A stretch of 61,213 bases of DNA. Source: Collimonas silvisoli. Lineage in GTDB: Bacteria; Pseudomonadota; Gammaproteobacteria; Burkholderiales; Burkholderiaceae_D. Shown here one piece after another: positions 1 to 8,897 of the stretch (its first letter is position 1; each line of letters opens with the position of its first letter). The stretch spans positions 1 to 61,213 of the forward strand of contig NZ_JAGQEG010000026.1 in the NCBI RefSeq assembly GCF_018305005.1, written 5' to 3'. The notes below the pieces were generated by a model. That model saw only the letters and a list, made by a program, of their open reading frames with translations, made no database searches and was not told the DNA's origin. Made by a program: the position numbers and the translations under genes.

Positions 1-1
1 T

Positions 2-706
2 CATGAGGGGTTTTGGGGGAATCGCAAAATAGGTTTAAAAATGCTCGAATGTGCTTTTGCGCAGGGTTATGGCAAGGCGGCATATGCACTTGGTGTGACA
101 ATTGACGGGGATGACAAGAATCTTGATGAAGGCTATGGCCACGCCCTTAGAGTCCTGCATGAAGGCGTCAAAATGGGGTGCGAAAAGTGCGCAAATTATC
201 TTTCCTCCAGTTTTCGCCACCATGATGACCCTCTTACCAATAATTTCATCGACACCGCCCGTTCCGAACGTTACGGTGCTTTAGGCGATGCGCTCTACCA
301 CAACCCCGATCTGCGTTTCCCCAACCTGGATAAAATCCTGCCCCTGCCCCCCGCAACACTCCCCCAATGGGACAGCAAGATCGAATCCCTGATCAACGCC
401 GCCAAGCCGGTCATGCCTGCGCCGCCACCGCCGGCAGCCACGCCAGGGGCTAATCTTTCCGGCCGCGCCCACATTCCGCAACAGCCAGAGCCACAAGCAT
501 TAGCCGCTCGCGTACATAGCCACCTCCTGCAACCGACGATAGCGGCAGAGCAACCATTGAAATCCCTGGTGAACTGGCGTTGGCGGCAGACTGCCGTGCT
601 GCGGGAACGGCGTCTTCCAGAGCCGGGTAAAGATTGCCTGGTGGACGTCGGCAGTCATATGGCGACGCGACAGCTAGTGGAAGCAGGGGGACGGTCTTTG
701 GGATGA
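2..706 (+). CDS. Sel1-like/DUF6396-type protein, 5' end outside window
   Basis: The reading frame is open to the left edge: codons upstream of the first ATG at position 41 continue without a stop and read like a Sel1-type helical repeat, so the real start lies outside the window. The visible part has an alpha-helical repeat-like N-terminus, then a segment containing LYHNPDLRFPNLDKILPLPP, which I recognise as the DUF6396 signature, then a Pro/Ala-rich linker and a basic tail. DUF6396 proteins are often found beside T6SS vgrG or PAAR genes; their function is not established, and an effector-accessory or immunity role here is only inference from its place just before tssL. The last ~15 residues after the final DUF-like region look unlike a normal fold ending, so a late frameshift is possible. 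The call on the family is moderate, on function none. Confidence 0.6.
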   Translation, partial: HEGFWGNRKIGLKMLECAFAQGYGKAAYALGVTIDGDDKNLDEGYGHALRVLHEGVKMGCEKCANYLSSSFRHHDDPLTNNFIDTARSERYGALGDALYHNPDLRFPNLDKILPLPPATLPQWDSKIESLINAAKPVMPAPPPPAATPGANLSGRAHIPQQPEPQALAARVHSHLLQPTIAAEQPLKSLVNWRWRQTAVLRERRLPEPGKDCLVDVGSHMATRQLVEAGGRSLG

Positions 707-785
707 CGTCATAAGGTCGGAGGAAATCCGCTTAGCGCATTCATTTCGTCATATTTTATTTCGAATACTTTTGAGAATATTTTGT

Positions 786-2264
786 ATGCCAGCTTCTTTA
801 GACACAAATAAACAAAATCCTCCTCCACTTGGGGACGAGGCTAATTTGCCGGTAGCAACTGAGCTTCCGGCAAAGACGCCGCCGATAGCAGATGCACCTC
901 AACCGGCAGCGAACGATATTGTCCCGGATGACCTGCAAATCGACGTTATCGTCCACGCCGCCACTGAAACGACCGAGGACTTTCTCAACCGTCTGGCGCA
1001 GGTCAAAGGCAGCAATAATCCTTTGTACGAAGCAGCCAAGCCGCTGTTGCTGACGCTGGCCAAGATGCGCAAGATGCAGCTCGAAGATGGCGTCCAGGTG
1101 GAGGCTTTCCGTCAATTATTGATGCGTGAGGTGATTAGTTTTCAAACGTTGTGCACCAAAGCCGATATCAAGCGCGAACACGCGACCACTGCCAGTTACT
1201 GCATCTGCACTGCGCTCGATGAAGCGGCCAGCAGCACCAAATGGGGAGGCGGCGCGGGAAAAGGCGACGTCGGTCCCTGGGCGTCGGACATGCTGGCTAA
1301 AACATTTCACGGCGATACGGATGGCGGCAAAAAAGTGTTCTTGCTGGTTGGCCGTCTGGCAACGCAGCCGGAAGAGCATCTCGATTTGCTGGAACTGCTG
1401 TATTACATCCTTAGTTTAGGATTTAAAGGGCAATACATCGTGGCTGACAATGGCCGTCAGCAGCTGGAAACGATACGACACCGCTTGTACTCACTGTTTC
1501 GGGCAGGCCGCGAACCCGTTTCGCGTGAACTATCGACGCATTGGCAAGGCGAGGGCGCCGGCAAATTCAAACTGTTGCGCAGTGTTCCGGTTTGGGTGAC
1601 GACGGCTGTATTCGGGCTGCTGCTATTGGCTGTGTTTGCCTGGTACAAATATCAATTGGTTGCAGAGCAGAATCAGGTCGAGGCCAATATCGTGGCGATC
1701 GGTAAAATGACGCCGCCTCCGGTTCCGCCGCCGGCGTCGTTAAAACTGGCGCAGTTGCTGAGAGATGAAATCGCAAGCGGCCAGGTCACCGTCGATGAAG
1801 ATGCCAAGCATAGCGCTGTGATCTTCAAGGGCGACGATATGTTTATCCCGGGGCAAGCGACGGTGAATCCGAAGATACTGCCGTTGCTCAATAAGGTGGC
1901 AGGTGAAATTGCCAAGGTATCCGGTACGGTACAGGTCATCGGCCATTCCGACAATCAGCCTATCAAGACACGCAAGTTCCCGAATAATCAGGCGCTTTCG
2001 GAAGAACGTGCAGCCAGGGTTGCCGATGTTCTGCAAGTCAGCGGTGTAGTGCCGGGTCGCCTGGAGATTATTGGCCGAGGCGATAGCCAGCCGTTAACCG
2101 CTAACGCTACGGCGGTTGATCGGGCCAAGAACCGGCGGGTTGAAATCATCGTCGGACAAGGCAACGGTGCTACGGGTGTCGCTGCTGTTGCACCCGCCGC
2201 TACGCCATCCACACTTTCGTCTTCCTCTGCCGCCTCGGCAGTCGCGGCAACTTTACCGCGCTGA
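786..2264 (+). CDS. tssL: T6SS membrane-complex protein TssL with C-terminal OmpA-like domain
   Basis: TssL (DotU/IcmH family) is the inner-membrane protein that, with TssM and TssJ, forms the trans-envelope channel of the type VI secretion system. The 492-residue protein has a variable Pro-rich N-terminus, the cytoplasmic DotU helical domain (about residues 60-250), a single membrane segment at about 267-289, and a periplasmic OmpA/MotB-like peptidoglycan-binding domain with the GHSDN motif near residue 386. This is the extended form of TssL that carries its own peptidoglycan anchor. A TTG at 771 in the same frame would add five residues; the ATG at 786 is preferred because the added residues have no family counterpart. 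It is followed 15 bases later by tssM, as in many T6SS loci. Identification is secure. Confidence 0.93.
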   Translation: MPASLDTNKQNPPPLGDEANLPVATELPAKTPPIADAPQPAANDIVPDDLQIDVIVHAATETTEDFLNRLAQVKGSNNPLYEAAKPLLLTLAKMRKMQLEDGVQVEAFRQLLMREVISFQTLCTKADIKREHATTASYCICTALDEAASSTKWGGGAGKGDVGPWASDMLAKTFHGDTDGGKKVFLLVGRLATQPEEHLDLLELLYYILSLGFKGQYIVADNGRQQLETIRHRLYSLFRAGREPVSRELSTHWQGEGAGKFKLLRSVPVWVTTAVFGLLLLAVFAWYKYQLVAEQNQVEANIVAIGKMTPPPVPPPASLKLAQLLRDEIASGQVTVDEDAKHSAVIFKGDDMFIPGQATVNPKILPLLNKVAGEIAKVSGTVQVIGHSDNQPIKTRKFPNNQALSEERAARVADVLQVSGVVPGRLEIIGRGDSQPLTANATAVDRAKNRRVEIIVGQGNGATGVAAVAPAATPSTLSSSSAASAVAATLPR

Positions 2265-2279
2265 TCGGAGCATACCTTT

Positions 2280-5200
2280 ATGTCAAAATTTTTCTCTTCC
2301 GCTTTTTTTCGTTATACGTTGGCGCTGGTCGCCATGTTGCTGGTGGGCGTTGTGCTCTGGTTTGTTGGCCCGTTGTTAGCTTTTGGCGGACTGCGTCCGC
2401 TCGAAACGGTGGCGATGCGGGTCACCGTTATCGTCATGTTGCTGGTATTCCTGCTCGCCTTGTTACGGTTTGTGCCGATGCATATGGCGGGTATTGCCGC
2501 CCTATGCTTGTTGATTTGGCATGGCGGGCCGTTATTGGCTATCGCTGCAGCACAACCGCTAGCATCAGTGTTGGTGCGGGTTACAGCTATCTGCGGAATC
2601 GTTTTGATGTATGCGCTGTATTGGGGCTATCGGTTGTGGGATAGAGCCAGCGACAGTGAAGATTTCCGAGCGTCGTTGTTTCGTAAGAAAGCCGACGGCG
2701 ATACATCCAAATCCATCGATCAGCAGGGTATCAAAGCCATGCAGGGCGTGGTTGCGCGTTCGTTGACGCAGTTGAAATCGATGCGTGCTGGTGTTGGCGG
2801 TATTCGCCGCCTGCTCGAAGGCAAGCGCTATCTGTATGACTTGCCTTGGTATATGGTGATCGGTAAGCCAGGTACGGGGAAAACCAGCGCCTTGGTGAAT
2901 TCCGGTTTGAAATTTCCACTTGGGGCACAGATGAGTGCGGCATCAGAGCAACTGATACTGGCAGGCCAAGGGGGTACCGCGAATTGTGACTGGTGGTTCA
3001 CCAATGAGGCGGTGGTGATCGATACTGCCGGGCGTTACACCAATCATGAAATCAAGCCGGAACAGGACAAGGCAGAATGGCATGATTTTCTTGGGTTGTT
3101 GCGCAAGCACCGCACCAGAGCACCGATTAACGGTGCGATTGTGACGCTCGATATCGGTGACGTAATCATGCTGAATGCCTCTGACCGCTTGGCCTATGTC
3201 GGGCAATTGCGCGAGCGCCTGGCTGAACTGCGCACTGAATTAGGGATTCGTTTCCCGGTCTATGTGATGGTCACCAAGATGGACTTGCTGGAGGGGTTTA
3301 ACCAATACTTCCGGTCGCTGACCGCCGAGGGGCGAGCCCAAGTATGGGGTTTTACCTTGCCGTATGCCGGCTCTGGGAAGACTGCCAGGGCAAGCGATAG
3401 CATCACCTTGGAAAGCCAGTTGCAGACCGAATTGCAAAAACTCGGTAAACGTCTGGAAGACGGCGTCGCGGCACGTTTGCTGGAAGAATTCGATGAAGAT
3501 GCGCGTGATGCCTTGTTTGCGCTGCCGCAAGAATTTTCGGGTTTGCTGCAACCATTAGTGCAACTTATCGATGCGCTGTTCCAGAATTCGCGCTACGACA
3601 GCACAGAATTGAATCATGCGTTGCGAGGCATGTATTTCACCAGTGCTGCACAAACCGAAATCAAGCTCCCGGCCAATCCGCTGACCTTGCCGCAACGCTT
3701 GTTCCTGGCCATCATGGGCAAGAAGTCTGCGACGGCAAGCAGTGCGGTCAATCCAGCTGAAGGCTCCAGCGCAGGCGATATCGAAAGCGTTGCGCCGATT
3801 ATTCAGACAGCGGCCGATTCGCGGGAGAGGCAAGCTAAAAGCAACCGCAGCTACTTTCTCTCCGATCTGTTTACCAAAGTCATCATCCCGGAAGCACATC
3901 TGGTGCGTCCGAATCTGCGTTGGGAATTCCGCTTCCGCATGTTGCGGCTGATCGGCCATGTACTGGCGATCGTGCTCTTCCTGTGGTTCGTCAGTGCGGT
4001 AATCGTATCGTTTAATAACAACCACGATTACTTGCGCGCCGTCAATGACAAGGCCGCTAAACTGAAGCACCGGGTGAGCAGCCTGTTTGCCAGTTCAGGA
4101 CCGGAAAAAATGCTGGCCGTACCCGATACGCTGACGGCGGCACAAGAACTGCCACTGTTTCGCGGTCTGGATCTGGGCGATCCATCGGGCGCATTCGGCT
4201 ATGGCTTGTATAGCGCTGCGCCGGTGGCCGAGGCAGCGCACAATACCTATGCCTCGCTGCAAGACAGCTTGTTGTTGCCGCAGATACTGCAACGCATGGA
4301 AGAGGTGCTCGCGGCTGCGATACGCAACCAGGATACCAAGACGGCGTACGACACCTTGCGGGTCTATCTGCAATTGCACGACAAGGCGCGGTACAAGGCC
4401 GCCGATGTCAAGGCCTGGGTTCAAAACGATTGGGCGGCGTCCGATAGTGCCGCGATTTTTGGCGGCCGGGCGTCGATGATCAGTCACGTCAACCAGTTGT
4501 TTTCAGGTAGCCGTGTGGTGCATTCGCCGTTTCTTCAAAATGAAACCTTGATTCTGGACGCACGCAAATTTTTGGATGGCAATCCATCGACGCAGCGCTT
4601 ATATGAACGGGCCAAGGCCGACATGTCGCAGGAAGCGCCGCAGGAATTTGCGTTGACGCGCGCGGTCGGTCCGCAAGCCGGAACGGTGTTTATCCGGGCA
4701 TCGGGCCAGCCGCTTGATAGAGGTATTCCTGGCTTGTTTACTTATGACGGCTATCATGATCTGTTCAGCAAGCGTTTGCCGGAATTTGTCGCCAAGGCGC
4801 AAATCGACGACGCGTGGGTGATGGGGCACGCTCAAGACCGCAATTTGGCCCTCGCTCAAAAAAAAACTCAAGCCATCGCCAGTTCAGTGCTTGAGGATGA
4901 CGCTGTGACGCAGGATATCCGCCGCCAATATCTGGAAGAGTATACGCAGCAGTGGTCTGCATTTTTGGACGATATTCGCACTGTCACCGGCAGTAATCTG
5001 AGCTTTGATTTGACGGTGCTGCGTGCCTTTGCAGCACCGGACTCGCCATTGTCCCGTCTGGCGCGGGCGGCGGCGCGTGAAACCACCTTGTCGCGGCCAT
5101 TGGACGCTAAGAGCGAAGAGGATAAAAATTTTCTGGATAAGGCAACTGAGCAACTCAGTAAAAAAGGCCGGGATGTACTCGGCATCAGTCCGCAGGAACA

Positions 5201-6383
5201 GCAAGAAAAGGAGTTGGTCGATAATCGCTTCGCGGCCCTGCGCGAGATCGTCACAGGGCAAGCCGACGCCGGCCGCTCGCAAGCCGCGCAAGCAGGCAGT
5301 GGCGGCAAGCCTGGCCTGGATAATATTGCAGGTCTGCTCAACGAGTATTACACCTTGCTGGTGGTGGCGGACGCTGCATTGAACGCCAACAGCCTGCCGC
5401 CCGGCAGCATCGAAGCCGGCATGAAATTGAAATTGGAAGGAGACAAGCTGCCAGCGCCGTTCAAGTCTATTCTGACCGCCCTGGCCGATAGCGGCACCCA
5501 AAAAATTGCCGATGGCGCCGCCACCATTCTGCGCGGACAGGCGCAACAGCAGGTGGACCGGATCAACAACATGCTGGCGTACCAGGTCAGCGATGCCTGC
5601 AAGCGCGGCATAGAGGGCCGTTATCCGTTTGCGGTCAGCACGCAAGATGTCTCGATTGACGACTTTACCCGGGTGTTTGCCGCGGGTGGCGCCGCCGACG
5701 ATTTTTTCCAGAAGCAATTGGCGCCGTTCGTCGACATGAGTGTGCGGCCATGGCGCTACAAAAGCTCGGCCATGGCCAATCCGATGTCGCCGGCGGAGGC
5801 ACTGGCAACCGGCATGGCGCCTGCCGTCGCGGCGACACCGAACGGCGGCCTGGGCGCCGTCGCGAACGGTCCTACGCTACTTGGAGAGCTGCTCAAATTG
5901 CTGGCGCTGCAAGGTCCGAATCCCGATGCGTTCTTTCGGATGCAGGCAATCCGTGAGGCGTTCTTCAGAGATCCCGGCGGTAAAAAAATGGCTTGGAAGG
6001 TCGATATGAAAGTGTCTGAAATTGATCCTACCATCACCGAATTGATCATGGATATCGATGGACAGGTACAGCGTTATGCGCATGGCCCGATACGCGCCAT
6101 GACGGTCAATTGGCCCGGTCCGCGTGGCGGCGTATCCGCCGAATTGACGGCAACTCCGCGCATCCGTCCTGATACATCGACCATTGCCGCCAGCGGCGCT
6201 TGGGCATTGTTCCGCTTGCTGGATCGCGCCAAGATGGTTGATTCTGCCTCCAACGGAAAATCGGTGGCTAAGTTTGATTTCGATGGGCGCAAGCTTGCGC
6301 TGGAGTTGAATAGCGGCAGCCAGACTAATCCGCTGACCTCGGATTTGTTCAAGGGATTTTCGTGCCCGGGAAGCCGCTCATGA
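2280..6383 (+). CDS. tssM: T6SS membrane-complex protein TssM (IcmF/VasK)
   Basis: TssM is the large inner-membrane protein of the T6SS trans-envelope complex; its periplasmic part spans to the TssJ lipoprotein and opens during firing. At 1367 residues it is of usual to slightly large size. Three hydrophobic segments lie in the first ~120 residues, followed by a cytoplasmic NTPase-like domain with an intact Walker A GKPGTGKT (residues 195-202) and a DTAGRY Walker B-like motif near residue 247. A further membrane segment lies near residue 560, then the long periplasmic IcmF-related and C-terminal domains. Since the Walker motif is complete, this is one of the TssM proteins that may bind or hydrolyse nucleotide. 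The stop codon overlaps the tagF start (ATGA), indicating translational coupling. Confidence 0.95.
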   Translation: MSKFFSSAFFRYTLALVAMLLVGVVLWFVGPLLAFGGLRPLETVAMRVTVIVMLLVFLLALLRFVPMHMAGIAALCLLIWHGGPLLAIAAAQPLASVLVRVTAICGIVLMYALYWGYRLWDRASDSEDFRASLFRKKADGDTSKSIDQQGIKAMQGVVARSLTQLKSMRAGVGGIRRLLEGKRYLYDLPWYMVIGKPGTGKTSALVNSGLKFPLGAQMSAASEQLILAGQGGTANCDWWFTNEAVVIDTAGRYTNHEIKPEQDKAEWHDFLGLLRKHRTRAPINGAIVTLDIGDVIMLNASDRLAYVGQLRERLAELRTELGIRFPVYVMVTKMDLLEGFNQYFRSLTAEGRAQVWGFTLPYAGSGKTARASDSITLESQLQTELQKLGKRLEDGVAARLLEEFDEDARDALFALPQEFSGLLQPLVQLIDALFQNSRYDSTELNHALRGMYFTSAAQTEIKLPANPLTLPQRLFLAIMGKKSATASSAVNPAEGSSAGDIESVAPIIQTAADSRERQAKSNRSYFLSDLFTKVIIPEAHLVRPNLRWEFRFRMLRLIGHVLAIVLFLWFVSAVIVSFNNNHDYLRAVNDKAAKLKHRVSSLFASSGPEKMLAVPDTLTAAQELPLFRGLDLGDPSGAFGYGLYSAAPVAEAAHNTYASLQDSLLLPQILQRMEEVLAAAIRNQDTKTAYDTLRVYLQLHDKARYKAADVKAWVQNDWAASDSAAIFGGRASMISHVNQLFSGSRVVHSPFLQNETLILDARKFLDGNPSTQRLYERAKADMSQEAPQEFALTRAVGPQAGTVFIRASGQPLDRGIPGLFTYDGYHDLFSKRLPEFVAKAQIDDAWVMGHAQDRNLALAQKKTQAIASSVLEDDAVTQDIRRQYLEEYTQQWSAFLDDIRTVTGSNLSFDLTVLRAFAAPDSPLSRLARAAARETTLSRPLDAKSEEDKNFLDKATEQLSKKGRDVLGISPQEQQEKELVDNRFAALREIVTGQADAGRSQAAQAGSGGKPGLDNIAGLLNEYYTLLVVADAALNANSLPPGSIEAGMKLKLEGDKLPAPFKSILTALADSGTQKIADGAATILRGQAQQQVDRINNMLAYQVSDACKRGIEGRYPFAVSTQDVSIDDFTRVFAAGGAADDFFQKQLAPFVDMSVRPWRYKSSAMANPMSPAEALATGMAPAVAATPNGGLGAVANGPTLLGELLKLLALQGPNPDAFFRMQAIREAFFRDPGGKKMAWKVDMKVSEIDPTITELIMDIDGQVQRYAHGPIRAMTVNWPGPRGGVSAELTATPRIRPDTSTIAASGAWALFRLLDRAKMVDSASNGKSVAKFDFDGRKLALELNSGSQTNPLTSDLFKGFSCPGSRS

Positions 6384-7159
6384 GTTTATGGTTGCCGCAA
6401 TTTCTCCAGGACGGGCTGCTCAGTCCGCCGGCATTGTGGGGAAAATTGCCAAGCCGGGGCGATTTTATCCGGCATCAGCTCAAGCACAATCAGGGAGAGG
6501 CGCTGCAGGCATGGATTGCTGCGCAGTTGCGTTCGCAGGCAGAGTCGGAGCAGGCGCTGGAGCGACCCGAGGTGGGCCATGCCGAGCTGCCGTGGTGCTT
6601 TGTGCTGCCGCCGGGAAGCCTGCCGTTTGCCGTCAAACAATATGTCATTGGTGTGTGGATGGCGTCATCCGATAAGGTCGGGCGTCAGTATCCGCTGGTG
6701 ATGATGCAAACCGCTGCGCCGCGTTGGATCCGGGAGTATTTTTCCCGCCACGCGGAACAACCGTGCGATTGGCTGTTTGCGGTCGCCCGAGCGCTGGCGA
6801 ACACAGTGCGTGCCGATAAGGCGCAATGCAATATGGCTGTCGACGGCCAACCGCCGATAGACCATTTACAGGTATTGATGATGCAAATCGACCATGCGTG
6901 GCAAACCATGCGTCCTGACTGGCGGCAGATAGCAGGGCGTTCAAGCATGAGATTCGATGCTCGACACGCGCAAGCGGTGGCCGCAGCATCTGACGCCGAA
7001 GATCCGGTGCGTGACCTGGATGGCGTGCGTTACCTGCCGTGGGCAGATTGGCCGCAGCGTCTGACGCGCTCCGCCATGAATGCAACGCCGCAAGCGGCAT
7101 TCTGGCAGCAAGATCTGAAGGGCAGATTTGTCGCCGCAACCACCAGTCTGCGACCCTGA
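6380..7159 (+). CDS. tagF: T6SS-associated protein TagF
   Basis: TagF (DUF2094) is a post-translational repressor of T6SS assembly in Pseudomonas aeruginosa, where it acts with or parallel to the PpkA/PppA phosphorylation pathway. The 259-residue protein begins with the family hallmark LWGKLPSRGDFIRHQ (about residues 15-30) and keeps the central hydrophobic stretch ending VWMASSDKVGRQYP. The start is set at ATG 6380, which overlaps the tssM stop as ATGA; a GTG at 6362 in frame would add six residues and seems unnecessary. No PP2C domain is fused to it, as happens in some TagF proteins. A 22-codon ORF begins one base after its stop and leads to tagK. Whether it represses secretion here is inferred from the family. 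Confidence 0.88.
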   Translation: MSLWLPQFLQDGLLSPPALWGKLPSRGDFIRHQLKHNQGEALQAWIAAQLRSQAESEQALERPEVGHAELPWCFVLPPGSLPFAVKQYVIGVWMASSDKVGRQYPLVMMQTAAPRWIREYFSRHAEQPCDWLFAVARALANTVRADKAQCNMAVDGQPPIDHLQVLMMQIDHAWQTMRPDWRQIAGRSSMRFDARHAQAVAAASDAEDPVRDLDGVRYLPWADWPQRLTRSAMNATPQAAFWQQDLKGRFVAATTSLRP

Positions 7160-7160
7160 T

Positions 7161-7229
7161 ATGAACGGCTTGGAATTGATGGGTCATGACAGCACTGACG
7201 ACAATGCCGGCGCGGGCAAGATGAAATGA
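7161..7229 (+). CDS. Possible 22-residue ORF between tagF and tagK
   Basis: A short frame starts at an ATG one base after the tagF stop (tga then t then atg) and ends in a TGA that overlaps the ATG of tagK at 7226. Its product would be acidic and glycine-rich at the end (DSTDDNAGAGKMK). There is no ribosome-binding site of its own, so translation would depend on re-initiation by ribosomes finishing tagF. It could be a real coupling peptide, the worn-down end or beginning of a lost gene, or chance. It is recorded because its two junctions match the tight overlaps of the rest of the operon. I do not recognise the sequence. Confidence 0.25.
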   Translation: MNGLELMGHDSTDDNAGAGKMK

Positions 7230-8293
7230 GAGAAAGCATGAAGCACGATTTATGTTTGCGTGTGGTTCAACAATACGGCGTTCACACAGCCCGCGACGCT
7301 ACCGTCACGTTCATCGAGGATGGTTTGCTTGACGCGGCCAGATTCCGTGATGTGTTGCCAGAGGCCGAATTTTCCTGCTTGGTCTATGCTCAATGCAGCG
7401 TCCGCTGGCAGTCTTTGGGGCCAGCCGCGGCGTGGTGGTTGCAACACGGGAGCCGGACTTGGGCTTGCGCTGTCAATGACGTGCCGTTGGCCTGCGGCCA
7501 GGCAGTGATGCTGCATGTCGGTGATCATATCGAGCTTGGCATGTTACGCCTGGAAGTAGCGGGCCCGCCTGGCATGGGGACGGTTTCCGCATCGATTGCG
7601 CAAGTTGGTCAAATTGAATTGAATCGGCAATGCCGATCCAGCGCAATCGCAGATCAGTCTACCCCGGCGGACAATGCCGATACGCCGCCTTTTGCGCTGG
7701 TCGATTTGGCCGATAGTGACGGCTGCGCCCAATGGAATGGCAACGCCGACCCGTTTGACATCATCCGTGCGCTTGAATTGCCGGCACACGGTTTGCCGAT
7801 CACCGCCGATGCCTTTGACGAGGTTGCTCCCGGCCATGCGGGCAGCCAGCGCAGCGCCATGCGAGCTGACGATGTGATGAATCAGCTGGCTAAAGAATAT
7901 ATCCGGACAATTGTCGATCCAGCCTCGCTGCATGCACAACGCATGGCAGAAATTCACGCTGCAGTCGTGGTGTCGACAGTCGAGACGCCGGAGCAGCTTG
8001 CCGCTAAAACGAAAGAGCACGATACGCTTGAAGATATTGTATCGGGCCGACTGGAAATGGATCAGGTGTTGCTCCATTTCGGGACGGAGGAAGTTTTCCT
8101 CGGTCTGCCAGGAACCAGTCAGGACGATGTCTTGCATTTTTTTGCCGGCGACATTTTGCCTGCCAGCCGTCGCGCGCGGCCACCCGCATTGACCCGACGC
8201 GAACATCACGCGATCAGCCCGGATAGCCATTATTCACTGGCGGTGAGCGATAACAGAGGCAATAGCGACGGAGAAAAGTCATGCAACGAGTAA
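7226..8293 (+). CDS. tagK: T6SS-associated TagK protein with degenerate FHA-like N-terminus
   Basis: This 355-residue protein matches what I know of the TagK family of Burkholderiales T6SS loci: the C-terminal half has the run LEDIVSGRLEMDQVL (about residues 273-287), then a DVLHFFAGD segment and the closing motif ALTRREHHAISPDSHY. The N-terminal ~120 residues look like a worn forkhead-associated domain: a vNdvpLacG turn followed by LHVGDHIELGMLRLEV, the usual last strands of an FHA fold, but without a recognisable phosphothreonine-binding Arg/Ser pair. The role of TagK is not established; a scaffold or regulator of the apparatus is inference. The start may be 7226 or the in-frame ATG at 7238, which has a better purine-rich site upstream. 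The 3' end overlaps tssE by 13 bases. Confidence 0.72.
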   Translation: MRESMKHDLCLRVVQQYGVHTARDATVTFIEDGLLDAARFRDVLPEAEFSCLVYAQCSVRWQSLGPAAAWWLQHGSRTWACAVNDVPLACGQAVMLHVGDHIELGMLRLEVAGPPGMGTVSASIAQVGQIELNRQCRSSAIADQSTPADNADTPPFALVDLADSDGCAQWNGNADPFDIIRALELPAHGLPITADAFDEVAPGHAGSQRSAMRADDVMNQLAKEYIRTIVDPASLHAQRMAEIHAAVVVSTVETPEQLAAKTKEHDTLEDIVSGRLEMDQVLLHFGTEEVFLGLPGTSQDDVLHFFAGDILPASRRARPPALTRREHHAISPDSHYSLAVSDNRGNSDGEKSCNE

Positions 8294-8838
8294 GCCGGCA
8301 CAAAGTTCTACCGACGGAGCCCAAGAGTGAAAGCAAGACGCGGCCCTACGCCCATTTATTGCCGACACTATTTGACCGGCTGCGCGACGATGCGCCATTG
8401 AGAAATGTCGAGGCGCCTGGAGAGTACACGGTGTCGCGTCAGCAAATGCGCGAGATTGTGCAACGTGATCTGGCGTATTTGTTAAATACCGGAAATATGG
8501 AAGACTTGATCGATCGTAAGCGCCATCCGGAAGCGGCAGCGTCCACCGTCAATTTCGGGCTGCCGGCGCTGGCCGGCGGTTATCTGTCGGAAGGCAAATG
8601 GGCCAATATCGAAAGCTTGATTCGCCGCGCCATTGCCGATTTCGAGCCGCGTCTGATACCTGCTTCGTTGCAGGTGACGCCATTGATGAAAGACGGGAGT
8701 TCCAATCACTACAATGTGTTGCTGTTTGAAATTCGCGGCCAGATTCGCATGGATCCGTATCCGATGGCGTTTATGGTGCAGAGCGCAGTCGATCTGGAAA
8801 CCAACCGGATGTCGATTGTTTCTACGCGGGCGCGGTGA
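8281..8838 (+). CDS. tssE: T6SS baseplate protein TssE (gp25-like)
   Basis: TssE is the T6SS counterpart of the phage T4 gp25 wedge protein: it lies in the cytoplasmic baseplate with TssF, TssG and TssK and starts sheath polymerisation. The 185-residue length is usual. The family pattern is visible: an N-terminal LFDRLRDD motif, the Arg-rich recognition segment MREIVQRDLAYLLNT, then NFGLPALAG near residue 97 and the conserved FEPRL strand near residue 120. Translation overlaps tagK, so the two are probably coupled. Fifty-nine bases separate it from tssF, the widest internal gap in this part of the operon. Confidence 0.93.
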   Translation: MQRVSRHKVLPTEPKSESKTRPYAHLLPTLFDRLRDDAPLRNVEAPGEYTVSRQQMREIVQRDLAYLLNTGNMEDLIDRKRHPEAAASTVNFGLPALAGGYLSEGKWANIESLIRRAIADFEPRLIPASLQVTPLMKDGSSNHYNVLLFEIRGQIRMDPYPMAFMVQSAVDLETNRMSIVSTRAR

Positions 8839-8897
8839 TCGTTCAGGCCATTCGTACGTCAGCCAGACGTGCAGTTGAAATTTTTTAAAAGACCAGC

